From Bacteroidia bacterium (GTDB lineage: Bacteria > Bacteroidota > Bacteroidia > Flavobacteriales_D > Cryomorphaceae), in NCBI GenBank assembly GCA_030427905.1, contig JAUICL010000003.1, positions 186,001 to 250,000 on the forward strand: a DNA stretch of 64,000 nucleotides, written 5' to 3'. The position numbers and the translations under genes were made by a program. Shown here piece after piece: positions 8,742 to 16,567 of this stretch; the stretch's first letter is position 1, and every line of letters starts with the position of its first letter. The notes under the pieces were generated by a model. It did not search any database. It worked only from the letters and a program-made list of their open reading frames with translations, and was not told where the DNA came from.

Positions 8742-9473
8742 ATGAAATCCTATGGACTCATAGGGACCAATCTCGCCCACTCCTTCTCGGTAGGCTACTT
8801 TGCAGATAAGTTTGAACGGCTTGACATTGATGCTAAGTATCAAAATCTAGACATTTCGACCCCAGCTGATGTGTCGCAACTCTTTGAGCGCGATTCAAGC
8901 TTAGTAGGCATCAATGTCACCATGCCCTTCAAGGAAACGGTCATTCCCTGCATCGACAAGCTGAGCAGTGACGCTCGAGCCATCGGCGCAGTGAATACCA
9001 TCAAACGCGAGGGGAAGGAACTTGTAGGCTACAATACCGACTGGATCGGATTTGGTCAAAGCATCAAGCCATTCCTCGCACACGGCATGGAAAAAGCTTT
9101 GATTTTGGGAACCGGTGGTAGCAGCAAAGCGGTAGCATACGCCTTGACGCGGCTGGGAATCGATGTGGTCTTCGCTACGAGGAATCCCGAGAAGGAAAAC
9201 CATTTGGCCTACTCGAGTATCAACGAATTTGCGATTGGGGTATTCAAACTCGTCGTAAACACTACACCACTAGGATCCCTAGCCCAGATTGACCAAGCAC
9301 CACCTATTCCTTATGAAGCCTTCACGGTAAATCACTTAGCCTTTGATTTGGTCTACAATCCTTCGGAGACTAAATTCTTGAAACTGGCCAAGGAACAAGG
9401 TGCAATTGCTGTGAACGGGCTGAGCATGCTGAAATTGCAAGCCGAAGCGAGTTGGAAAATCTGGAATAGCTAG
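8742..9473 (+). CDS. aroE: Shikimate dehydrogenase
   Basis: A 243-residue NADP-dependent enzyme that reduces 3-dehydroshikimate to shikimate in aromatic amino acid synthesis. Visible features are the substrate site AHSFS, the catalytic lysine in NVTMPFKE (K64), the catalytic aspartate in NTDWIGF (D100), and the dinucleotide loop LGTGGSSKA near 122-130. It is slightly short of the usual 270 residues but complete. It follows the DUF368 gene with no gap, and its TAG stop overlaps the TAG of the convergent SAM-hydrolase gene in a shared CTAG. Confidence 0.93.
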   Translation: MKSYGLIGTNLAHSFSVGYFADKFERLDIDAKYQNLDISTPADVSQLFERDSSLVGINVTMPFKETVIPCIDKLSSDARAIGAVNTIKREGKELVGYNTDWIGFGQSIKPFLAHGMEKALILGTGGSSKAVAYALTRLGIDVVFATRNPEKENHLAYSSINEFAIGVFKLVVNTTPLGSLAQIDQAPPIPYEAFTVNHLAFDLVYNPSETKFLKLAKEQGAIAVNGLSMLKLQAEASWKIWNS

Positions 9474-10270
9474 TAGCCCAGCTCCACTCTGATCATATCC
9501 TGGAGCTTGATTCCCAGGAGCCCAGCTGCTCCACCACCACTACCTTCTACCCCTCTATTGATGGCGATTTCAAGAAATCCTTCGCTGGTAAATAACGCTA
9601 CTACCTCGCCTTGTGGCACTTCCGAATACGTGCGCGAAATAGTGCTTAACACCGCGTCTGTTCTGTTCACCACTATTTGAAAATCTCGACCAGCAACGAA
9701 AGCATCAAACTGGTCTCTCGTGATATTTGTCACGACATTGCCGTAAGCATCGATGTATATGGCGATGCCTTTTAGTGCGTTGTGCTCGACAACAGGAATA
9801 AAAGTCGATCTGGTTTTAAAATGCTCTTCGCGATCGGCGAATGATTCCAAGTCTTCTCCCGCAAAAATGCGCGCCGCAAGTGGAATGAAAATGGTCTTGG
9901 TAGGAAAACTCAGGTCTTCATCACCGCGCATATTGACCCGATAAACACCATCTACTTTCGTTTCGCCAAAAAGCAGAGAGAAAAACCCATTATCGGTACC
10001 GATGAAATAGTGGCCCATGTGTTGGATCACCACATAAGGCGTGTCGTGGCCCCAGTCGGTCTCAACCCCTACTAGATGGATGGTACCTTCGGGAAATTCC
10101 TTCCAAACATTTTTCAACACAAAGGCAGCCTTTGCCATATCAAATGGTGGAATGTGATGCGAAATATCAACCCAGTTTAATTCTGGAACCGCCTTTAAAG
10201 CGGCGGCCTTCACCGCAGCGAGATAGTAGTCTCTCGTGCCGAGATCAGATGTTAGTGTCAGAATATTCAT
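9470..10270 (-). CDS. SAM hydrolase / SAM hydroxide adenosyltransferase (DUF62 family)
   Basis: A 266-residue member of the DUF62 family, which uses hydroxide to cleave S-adenosylmethionine to adenosine and methionine and is related to fluorinase and chlorinase. The N-terminus LTLTSDLGTRDYY carries the conserved aspartate; GTDNGFFSLL and the C-terminal domain (VVTNITRDQF) also fit. I see no halogenase-type loop insertion, so hydrolysis is the likely activity. The open frame extends to 10333, but the candidate promoter box at 10331-10338 and the family N-terminus favour the ATG at 10270. Confidence 0.87.
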   Translation of the reverse strand: MNILTLTSDLGTRDYYLAAVKAAALKAVPELNWVDISHHIPPFDMAKAAFVLKNVWKEFPEGTIHLVGVETDWGHDTPYVVIQHMGHYFIGTDNGFFSLLFGETKVDGVYRVNMRGDEDLSFPTKTIFIPLAARIFAGEDLESFADREEHFKTRSTFIPVVEHNALKGIAIYIDAYGNVVTNITRDQFDAFVAGRDFQIVVNRTDAVLSTISRTYSEVPQGEVVALFTSEGFLEIAINRGVEGSGGGAAGLLGIKLQDMIRVELGY

Positions 10271-10330
10271 CTTGGAAATCTCCCGTCTGTGGTGCGATAA
10301 AATCGAAGAAATATTGATTATTTTCGGCTT

Positions 10331-10338
10331 CAAAAGTA
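10331..10338 (-). promoter_or_regulatory. Candidate -7 box for the SAM hydrolase gene
   Basis: TACTTTTG on the minus strand matches TAnnTTTG about 60 bases before the ATG at 10270. It overlaps the longest possible start (10333), which argues for the shorter protein. No -33 TTG is seen at the expected distance. Confidence 0.4.
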
Positions 10339-10400
10339 AGTAAATTTCACCATCGGAAACCGAGCATTAAAATTCCCTTTACCCGAACAGAATTATCGTA

Positions 10401-11363
10401 TTGAGCGAACGAATTATCCCAATAGAATCAATTGATCCGAGAGAACTACTCGGTGTCAACAATGAGAAGTTTCACTTTATCTCTAAACACTTTCCCAAGC
10501 TGAAGCTCATTGCTCGTGGCAATATGGTGAAAGCCATTGGCGATGAAGACGAACTAGATATTTTTGAAGGAAAGATTCAGCTTTTTCTCGAACACCTCGA
10601 CAAGTACAACCGCCTGACGGAAGGAAACATCGAGCGTCTGCTAGTGAGCGATGCCAATGATGTACTAAAGGACAGCAAAGGTGGTGATGTGCTCGTGCAC
10701 GGTAATAGCGGGTTGCAAGTGAAGGCGCGCACAGCCAACCAGCGCAAGATGGTGGCCCTTTGCGATAAAAACGATATGGTTTTTGCCATTGGGCCAGCAG
10801 GTACAGGAAAAACCTACACAGCCGTGGCCTTGGCGGTAAGAGCATTGAAGCGGAAAGAAGTTCGGAAGATCATCTTGACACGCCCGGCGGTGGAAGCTGG
10901 CGAAAATCTCGGTTTTTTGCCCGGTGACTTGAAAGACAAACTCGATCCATATCTCCAACCCCTTTACGATGCGCTCCGCGATATGATTCCACCAGAGCGA
11001 CTGAGGGATTTTCTGGAAAGCGGAACGATACAAATTGCACCTTTGGCCTACATGCGTGGGCGCACGCTCGACAATGCATTTGTGATTCTCGACGAAGCGC
11101 AAAACGCTACCCACTCGCAGCTCAAGATGTTTTTGACCCGGATGGGGCAATCGGCTCGCTTTGTGATTACGGGCGATATGACGCAGATCGACCTACCGCG
11201 AAAGCAGCAAAGTGGTTTGGCTCGTGCTCTGAGTTACCTAGAAAAAATCAAGGGAATTGGGGTGATACACCTCAACGAGAAGGACGTGATCAGACACCGA
11301 CTCGTAAAGCAAATTATTCAAGCATTCGAAAAAGAGAAAGATAACCATGACAGTAATGAATGA
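10401..11363 (+). CDS. PhoH-like ATPase
   Basis: A 320-residue PhoH family P-loop ATPase, cytosolic and probably RNA-associated. An N-terminal KH-like region precedes the Walker A motif GPAGTGKT (131-138), and Walker B is VILDEAQ (228-234). GDMTQIDLP fits sensor I, and the C-terminal [12 protein letters not shown] is typical. It starts at TTG, which I recall as common for this family in Flavobacteriia; no ATG lies nearby in frame. Its end overlaps purC by 17 bases. Family members are linked to phosphate stress and rRNA processing; there is no local evidence for either. Confidence 0.92.
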   Translation: MSERIIPIESIDPRELLGVNNEKFHFISKHFPKLKLIARGNMVKAIGDEDELDIFEGKIQLFLEHLDKYNRLTEGNIERLLVSDANDVLKDSKGGDVLVHGNSGLQVKARTANQRKMVALCDKNDMVFAIGPAGTGKTYTAVALAVRALKRKEVRKIILTRPAVEAGENLGFLPGDLKDKLDPYLQPLYDALRDMIPPERLRDFLESGTIQIAPLAYMRGRTLDNAFVILDEAQNATHSQLKMFLTRMGQSARFVITGDMTQIDLPRKQQSGLARALSYLEKIKGIGVIHLNEKDVIRHRLVKQIIQAFEKEKDNHDSNE

Positions 11364-12297
11364 GAAGGGAGAATTTAATTTCCCAGGCGTAGAGAACGTA
11401 TACCACGGTAAAGTCCGCGATGTCTACACCCTTCCCAACGATGTATTGGTCATGGTTGCGAGCGATCGCATCTCTGCTTTTGATGTAATTCTCCCGCGTA
11501 CTATTCCATTTAAGGGAGCCATTTTAAATCAGATTGCCGCCAAGTTTCTGAAAGCTACTGAAGACATCTGCCCCAACTGGTTGGTTGACACTCCAGCCCC
11601 TCAAGTGGCTATTGGCCACCGTTGCGAGCCTTTTAAGGTAGAGATGGTCATACGCGGATACCTGACAGGTCACGCATGGCGTACTTATAAATCTGGCGAG
11701 CGAATTCTTTGTGGTGTGGCTTTACCCGAAGGGATGAAGGAACACGATAAGTTTCCAGAGCCCATCATCACCCCGGCTACCAAGGCCGACGAAGGGCACG
11801 ATGAAGACATTTCGCGTGAAGATATCTTGGCTCAGGGAATCGTACCACAAGAACACTACGAAACCATGGAGCGATACACCCGCGAACTTTTTCAGCGCGG
11901 TACCGAAATGGCAGCCCAGAAGGGATTGATTCTAGTGGATACGAAGTATGAGTTTGGTCTGCGCGATGGCGAAGTGGTATTGATGGATGAAATCCACACA
12001 CCCGATTCTTCGCGGTATTTCTACGCCGATGGCTATGCCGAGCGACAAGCAAATGGCGAAAGCCAAAAACAGCTCTCAAAGGAGTTTGTAAGAGAGTGGT
12101 TGATCGAGAATGGTTTTCAAGGTAAAGATGGGCAGGAAGTCCCAGCGATGAGCGATGCGTGGGTAAATGAGATCACCCAGCGTTACATCGAGCTTTACGA
12201 GAATATAGTAGGTGAGCCCTTTGACAAGGGGGCATCCAGCGCCACACCCGAAGAGAGCATTGAAGCCACTCTTCAGGCATTGGCTAAGCTAGATTAA
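11347..12297 (+). CDS. purC: SAICAR synthetase (phosphoribosylaminoimidazole-succinocarboxamide synthase)
   Basis: A 316-residue enzyme that ligates aspartate to CAIR in purine synthesis, using [13 protein letters not shown] near the N-terminus is the family signature, followed by [11 protein letters not shown], the [14 protein letters not shown] block and [24 protein letters not shown] near 200-225. The length matches the long yeast-like and Bacteroidota form rather than the 240-residue E. coli enzyme. Start could be ATG 11347 or 11356. The 17-base overlap with phoH suggests coupled translation. Confidence 0.95.
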   Translation: MTVMNEKGEFNFPGVENVYHGKVRDVYTLPNDVLVMVASDRISAFDVILPRTIPFKGAILNQIAAKFLKATEDICPNWLVDTPAPQVAIGHRCEPFKVEMVIRGYLTGHAWRTYKSGERILCGVALPEGMKEHDKFPEPIITPATKADEGHDEDISREDILAQGIVPQEHYETMERYTRELFQRGTEMAAQKGLILVDTKYEFGLRDGEVVLMDEIHTPDSSRYFYADGYAERQANGESQKQLSKEFVREWLIENGFQGKDGQEVPAMSDAWVNEITQRYIELYENIVGEPFDKGASSATPEESIEATLQALAKLD

Positions 12298-12303
12298 ATT
12301 CAT

Positions 12304-12603
12304 TTAGTGTGATCGTTGTTTTTCCTTCTCCTTGGTGAGTATCACCTTGAGACGGTCGAACGCTTGTTGAGCAGCAGAGATAAAACTCTCGGCAGCCTGA
12401 TCTACAAACACGTCTTTTCCAGGTAGGAAAATGCGCACTTCTACAGATTTATCTCCAGTAGGAGTTTCGCGAAGAGATTTGAGGTAAATATCGGCCTTAA
12501 CTATACGGTCGTTGTACTTCGTCAGCTTATCGAAGATCTCCCCTACATGGTTTATCAAATCTTGGCTCGCGTTGAAGTTTACAGGTTCTATTGTCTTGTC
12601 CAT
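12304..12603 (-). CDS. HPF/RaiA-family ribosome hibernation factor (short form)
   Basis: A 99-residue basic and acidic protein with the beta-alpha-beta-beta-beta-alpha pattern of the HPF/YfiA family: a first strand, a helix LINHVGEIFDKLTKYNDRI, strands containing KADIYLKSL and VEVRIFLPG, and a last helix SFISAAQQAFDRL. It ends in a lysine-rich tail. Short forms lack the C-terminal dimerisation domain of long HPF and bind idle 70S or 100S ribosomes. It is monocistronic and converges on purC with a 6-base gap. Confidence 0.82.
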   Translation of the reverse strand: MDKTIEPVNFNASQDLINHVGEIFDKLTKYNDRIVKADIYLKSLRETPTGDKSVEVRIFLPGKDVFVDQAAESFISAAQQAFDRLKVILTKEKEKQRSH

Positions 12604-12806
12604 ATGTTGGAATATGTTTTACTGGTTTCTACTCGTTAAGGTACGGATAAAAGGGGGAATTGGTTTGAGAAATAATAGGAAACTTGCATTTGAAATATCT
12701 CAGAAAAGCCATGCAAATTTCGCCGTCAAATCAATTTTTAGTAGATTGAATTTTAGATAGAATCGAGTGGGCTATCGAGATGATCGCTTGCATCAAAATT
12801 TAAGAT

Positions 12807-13184
12807 ATGGGACTATTCAACAAGATTTTAGGCAATGCTAGCCAGGTTTCTGGTGAGAAACTAGAAGAAAAGTACGGACGACTGCTGATGGATGAAGAAC
12901 AGGTAGAACTGGGATTTGAGTTGCTGAGAGACACTTTTATGTTTACGAATAAAAGATTAATTCTAATAGACGTTCAGGGGTTTACGGGCAGCAAGCGTGA
13001 ATACAAGTCTTTACCTTATAAGAGTATTTCGCGCTTTTCTCTCGAAACAGCCGGAACTTTTGATTTAGATGCAGAACTCAAAATATGGGTGTCTAGCGAA
13101 GAAACTCCATCCATCAGTAAGAAGTTCAATAAAAGTATTGATGTTTATGAAGTTCAGAAGTATCTGGCTGGAAAAGTCTCCTAG
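12807..13184 (+). CDS. Bacterial pleckstrin-homology (bPH) domain protein
   Basis: A 125-residue cytosolic protein that fits the bacterial PH-like domain (PF08000-type): an N-terminal helix MGLFNKILGNAS, an acidic stretch, then strands including LLRDTFMFTNKRLILIDVQG, SKREYKSLPYKSISRFS and a C-terminal helix. The TNKRLILID segment is the most characteristic part. Function of these domains is largely unknown. It opens a small set of three forward genes with no recognised function, in sequence that looks more AT-rich than its surroundings. Confidence 0.78.
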   Translation: MGLFNKILGNASQVSGEKLEEKYGRLLMDEEQVELGFELLRDTFMFTNKRLILIDVQGFTGSKREYKSLPYKSISRFSLETAGTFDLDAELKIWVSSEETPSISKKFNKSIDVYEVQKYLAGKVS

Positions 13185-13219
13185 CGACATAGTATCAAGC
13201 ATTTTATTTTCAGCGAGAC

Positions 13220-13600
13220 GTGTTAAGAAAAACAAAAGCATTGAACATACTTTATATGATATTCAGACTAGTCTTGCTGAATGTCGTTCTTTTCTCTGGA
13301 TGTTTTCTTTTCGGAATCATCCATGGTCAAATAGCTAGTGATGAACTGCCTTTCTACAATTTTCCTATTAAACTTTATACAATTACTGCTTTTCTCAGCA
13401 ATGCCGTGTACATTCTTGGGGTAGTATTCGAAACTATCTATATCCGTATCTGGAAACTGGAAATGAACTTCTTAGCTGAGGAAAAGAAGATCTTTTTAGG
13501 AGCTTTGGTGATCGCATCAATTGTGATCGTCACAGCTATAGCCGTTTTTTTAATATCTCTGCTCCAAGAAAATCCAAGTTCCCCTATCTTAGTCCAATAG
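13220..13600 (+). CDS. Small membrane protein of unknown function
   Basis: A 126-residue protein with about three hydrophobic segments: roughly 10-32 (VLLNVVLFSGCFLFGII), 48-72 and 96-118 (IVIVTAIAVFLISLL). It starts at GTG 13220; the internal ATG at about 13256 (MIFRLVLLN) is an alternative. No motif or homologue is recognised. It lies 35 bases after the bPH gene on the same strand. Codon use is AT-rich. Confidence 0.55.
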   Translation: MLRKTKALNILYMIFRLVLLNVVLFSGCFLFGIIHGQIASDELPFYNFPIKLYTITAFLSNAVYILGVVFETIYIRIWKLEMNFLAEEKKIFLGALVIASIVIVTAIAVFLISLLQENPSSPILVQ

Positions 13601-13657
13601 TCATGGACGGTATCGAGACTATAATTATGTTATCATCAGAAACGCTTTTCGTAAACC

Positions 13658-14098
13658 TTGAATGGAGTAGAGAAAAATATTGACCTATTAACTTCAAGTG
13701 ACCCAGTTATTCAACATCTCATTTCAGAGAAGAAAAAAGGTCGCTCTTCATCTGAGCTAAAGCAGGAGCTGAGGAAGAAGGGGTTGACGGCAGAAGAAAT
13801 TTCTAAACTGATAAAAGAAGCCGATGGGCAATTTCTCGAGTACCTTACCGAGAGCCGAAGTAAGCCGAAAGAATTTAAAATTCACCCTAGGATCAAAGGG
13901 TATGCTCTGATCATTTTAGGGTTAGGTGTGACATTTCTCACCTACTCTGGAATTATCGACTTAGGAAACTATTTCATACTTTTCTATGGACCAATCTTAG
14001 CAGGATTCGCGATGCTTGGAAAACGAAAAACAAGCCGCCTGGATTTCCAAAAGAACATTTTTGAGCGACCCTTTGATAAATTGAGAGAACGGAAATAA
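13658..14098 (+). CDS. Small protein with C-terminal membrane hairpin, unknown function
   Basis: A 146-residue protein starting at TTG. The N-terminal half is charged and helical, with a RecX-like three-helix look around LKQELRKKGLTAEEISKLI; the C-terminal half has two membrane segments (GYALIILGLGVTFLTYSGII and the next) followed by a basic tail. It may tether a small cytosolic helical domain to the inner membrane. No family is recognised. It follows the preceding membrane-protein gene by 57 bases. Confidence 0.55.
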   Translation: MNGVEKNIDLLTSSDPVIQHLISEKKKGRSSSELKQELRKKGLTAEEISKLIKEADGQFLEYLTESRSKPKEFKIHPRIKGYALIILGLGVTFLTYSGIIDLGNYFILFYGPILAGFAMLGKRKTSRLDFQKNIFERPFDKLRERK

Positions 14099-14189
14099 AT
14101 AGAGCCCCCTTTCGGCTTCAAATCCACCCCATGCATCTCACCCCAATATTCCGTATCTTTACAAGTCACGGCTATCAAATCGCGGGTTT

Positions 14190-14966
14190 ATGAAAAACGT
14201 ATTACTCCTATTCTCCTTATTCATTGGTGTCAGCGGATTTGCGCAGCTCAGCGATGGTCTCACAGCACCAGATTTCACCTTGACCGACTACTACGGAACG
14301 GAGCATACGCTCTACGATTACCTCGCTGAAGGGAAGACCGTCTTTGTCGAAATATTCGCCGCTCATTGCCCTGGGTGCTGGAGCTATCACCAGACCAATA
14401 AATTGAAGAATCTATACAATGCCTACGGTCCGGAAGGAACTAATGAAATTATGGTACTGGCGCTTGAGCACGACCAGTGGAACCATCACAACGCCTTTAT
14501 CGGAGATGGCCCCCCATGGACCACACAAGGAAACTGGCTGGAAGAAACGCCCTACCCCATCTTCGATGTAGAAGATCCTGATCGTGGCGTCTTTGTCGAT
14601 TACAATGTCAATTTCTACCCAGCCATCTACAAAATATGTCCCAACCGTATTTTGGAACGCATCATGACCAACGAATCGGAAGCGGAACTCTACGAAAAGG
14701 TGGGCGATTGCCAGGCTCTGTTACCGGTAGAAGAAGTCTTAGACCTTGGTAACGTCTATTTCAACAGCGCAACAAACAGCCTCGTTGTCGACAGATTTCA
14801 GAAAGTGAAATCAGTGCAAGTGATGAATATTGTTGGTGAAGTGGTTCAAACCATTGATGGGATCACTTCTCCAAAAATTGCTGTTCAGGAAATGAAAAGC
14901 GGCGTATACCTGTTCAGGTTCGAAACAGACTACGGCGTAGTTGTAAAACGCTTCTATGTAAACTAA
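14190..14966 (+). CDS. Secreted thioredoxin-fold protein with T9SS type A sorting domain
   Basis: A 258-residue protein with a signal peptide (cleavage after GVSGFAQ) and a redoxin domain at about 20-180. The motif AAHCPGCWSYH provides a CPGC redox pair. The last 75 residues form a T9SS type A sorting domain: DLGNVYFNSATNSLVV, MNIVGEVVQ, MKSGVYLFRF and a basic end KRFYVN. The mature enzyme should therefore be exported through the outer membrane. A disulfide or peroxide role at the surface is likely but unproven. A near-match to the -7 box (TATCTTTA at 14154) lies 30 bases upstream. Confidence 0.85.
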   Translation: MKNVLLLFSLFIGVSGFAQLSDGLTAPDFTLTDYYGTEHTLYDYLAEGKTVFVEIFAAHCPGCWSYHQTNKLKNLYNAYGPEGTNEIMVLALEHDQWNHHNAFIGDGPPWTTQGNWLEETPYPIFDVEDPDRGVFVDYNVNFYPAIYKICPNRILERIMTNESEAELYEKVGDCQALLPVEEVLDLGNVYFNSATNSLVVDRFQKVKSVQVMNIVGEVVQTIDGITSPKIAVQEMKSGVYLFRFETDYGVVVKRFYVN

Positions 14967-15014
14967 ACCCAAGTAATCCGCTTACATCACCTGAATTCAT
15001 AAGATTACGCATAC

Positions 15015-15650
15015 ATGACCTATTCCGAGTCGTCGTACTTTTTCGACTTTGATTCAGACGCTATACAGGCCCTTATCGAGCCATATCGAGATGCCCGCCT
15101 TTCTGACAAAGAGCGCGCTATTGCACTCTATGAGCGAGTGCGTGATGGATGGATTTACAACCCTTACCACATCAGCTTTTCAAAAGAGAATTACAGAGCC
15201 AGCAACTTGGTGAAAAGTGAAAGTGGAAACTGTGTCGAAAAATCGATCATATTGATTGCTGCCCTTCGCGGCTTGGGGATTCCCGCGCGCATCCATTTAG
15301 GAAAAGTGAAAAATCACATTGCCGTGGAGCGTTTGACCGAAAAGTTCGGGTCTAACGAGCTCACCCCACACGGTATGGTCAATGTATTTTTGAATGGGAA
15401 ATGGCTAAAGTGTTCACCAGCGTTTAACAGCACGCTTTGCGAGAAACTACACGTCGAACCGCTCGACTTCGATGGTGAAAACAACTCCTTTCTTCAAGCC
15501 TACAATAGTGATGGGAACCAATTTATGGAGTACACAGACGACTACGGTTTCTTCGATGATGTGCCTTTAGACTTTATGATCGAAAAGCTCGTTGAACACT
15601 ATCCCCACATCTTTGATACCGAAGAGAAAAAACCGGAATACAATCTCTAG
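15015..15650 (+). CDS. Transglutaminase-like domain protein
   Basis: A 211-residue cytosolic protein with a transglutaminase-like core. The nucleophile is in SGNCVEKS (C73), followed by the helix ILIAALRGLGIPARI and the histidine in THGMV-like TPHGMVNVF (H119). The third triad position, normally Asp in a W-x-x-x-D-P context, is occupied by Ser in GKWLKCSPAFN (S134). The SPAFN ending seems characteristic of a subfamily rather than damage. It could be a peptidase or acyltransferase on small substrates. It stands alone, 48 bases after the redoxin gene. Confidence 0.8.
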   Translation: MTYSESSYFFDFDSDAIQALIEPYRDARLSDKERAIALYERVRDGWIYNPYHISFSKENYRASNLVKSESGNCVEKSIILIAALRGLGIPARIHLGKVKNHIAVERLTEKFGSNELTPHGMVNVFLNGKWLKCSPAFNSTLCEKLHVEPLDFDGENNSFLQAYNSDGNQFMEYTDDYGFFDDVPLDFMIEKLVEHYPHIFDTEEKKPEYNL

Positions 15651-15973
15651 CCCGAATGAAGATTTCGTATGCCAGCGAGAAGAGGGGTGAAACCCTTGAA
15701 GGAAATGTGATCAAGCGGATTTCAGGGAGCACATTCATTTGAAATAGGCTAGAAGTAGCTACCGCTGGGGTTTTAATATCTGGTACCGTGATATCGGCAT
15801 TCCATGCAGTGTTCATAAGTAGAGTCACTTCCGTGTTGGCGCCCGTTTGAAATCAACCGCACCAGAATAACACCCTTCCCCCACCCTGTTTTTCAACCCA
15901 TTACCCCTTCAAAGGGGTGTCCCACACTTAATTTTTTAGTATTTTAATCACCGACCAACCAAACCCCGTGATT
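15651..15973. other. 323-base gap without a convincing gene
   Basis: No supported open frame. A minus-strand frame covering 15574-15828 has no recognisable product and overlaps the transglutaminase gene. The gap holds a short palindrome (ACCCCT-TCAA-AGGGGT at 15923-15938) and the string AACCCTTGAAGG at 15691-15702, both reminiscent of the REP-like palindromes at 18391 and 19204. Near 15942-15957 the sequence is AT-rich and probably holds the promoter of the lipoprotein gene. Confidence 0.4.
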
Positions 15974-16555
15974 ATGAAAAACATTTTGCTGTGTTTAATT
16001 TTAATGTCTTGTTGTTCCAATAAATCAGGCAATGGACAATTTGGCGGCTCCTTCCCACTCACGTACTACACCAGCCAAACTTTGACTGAAATCCTTGACC
16101 TTGAAAAGTGCAAAGGCATCAGAATCTATCCAGTCATTGACAAAGGAGGGAACCCTTCAACGATGATCGTCGGTATTGACGCCTCAGGGGCAGAATTGCC
16201 ATTCACTTTGGATCGGTCTGGTCCATACCAAATGTACACGGGCCTCCAAGACGTGAAACCTACAAGTACTGGATTAAACAAAAATCAAGCAAAAGAGCGG
16301 TGCGCGGCCTACACCCAATTGCGGGATGGGTTTGTTGTCGATTTCAGCGACGACATTATAAAATCTATGTTGGGAAATATTCCTGACGGAGGGATTGTGT
16401 TTTCCTATCTGGCTGAACAGAGCGGCAACTTTGAAGCACAAGCCTATAAGGTATCGAATGACAGACTAGAGGGCATGGGAGCTAAAAAACGGGGAGAGCC
16501 CTGCCCCACAGCCTGTGGTGTAGAATCCAACTATCTTTGCTTTCCAGGACGATAG
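15974..16555 (+). CDS. Small lipoprotein of unknown function
   Basis: A 193-residue protein with a short lipoprotein signal (lipobox LMSC), so it is probably anchored to a membrane facing the periplasm. The mature part is beta-rich, with phrases such as KGIRIYPVIDKGG and MIVGIDASGAELPF, and ends in a Cys-rich patch (GEPCPTACGVESNYLC) that may form disulfides. The GTG at 15968 is an alternative start. The gene ends 12 bases before the receptor cyclase, so the two are probably co-transcribed. No family is recognised; a sensory partnership with the cyclase is an inference. Confidence 0.72.
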   Translation: MKNILLCLILMSCCSNKSGNGQFGGSFPLTYYTSQTLTEILDLEKCKGIRIYPVIDKGGNPSTMIVGIDASGAELPFTLDRSGPYQMYTGLQDVKPTSTGLNKNQAKERCAAYTQLRDGFVVDFSDDIIKSMLGNIPDGGIVFSYLAEQSGNFEAQAYKVSNDRLEGMGAKKRGEPCPTACGVESNYLCFPGR

Positions 16556-16567
16556 TTTCTCATTGAA

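Noticed and set aside
13069-13338. 89-codon plus frame spanning the bPH and next gene
   Set aside because: Out-of-frame shadow of both; no conserved pattern.
15574-15828. Minus-strand 84-codon frame in the gap after the transglutaminase gene
   Set aside because: No recognised features, overlaps a confident gene, and no promoter or start support.
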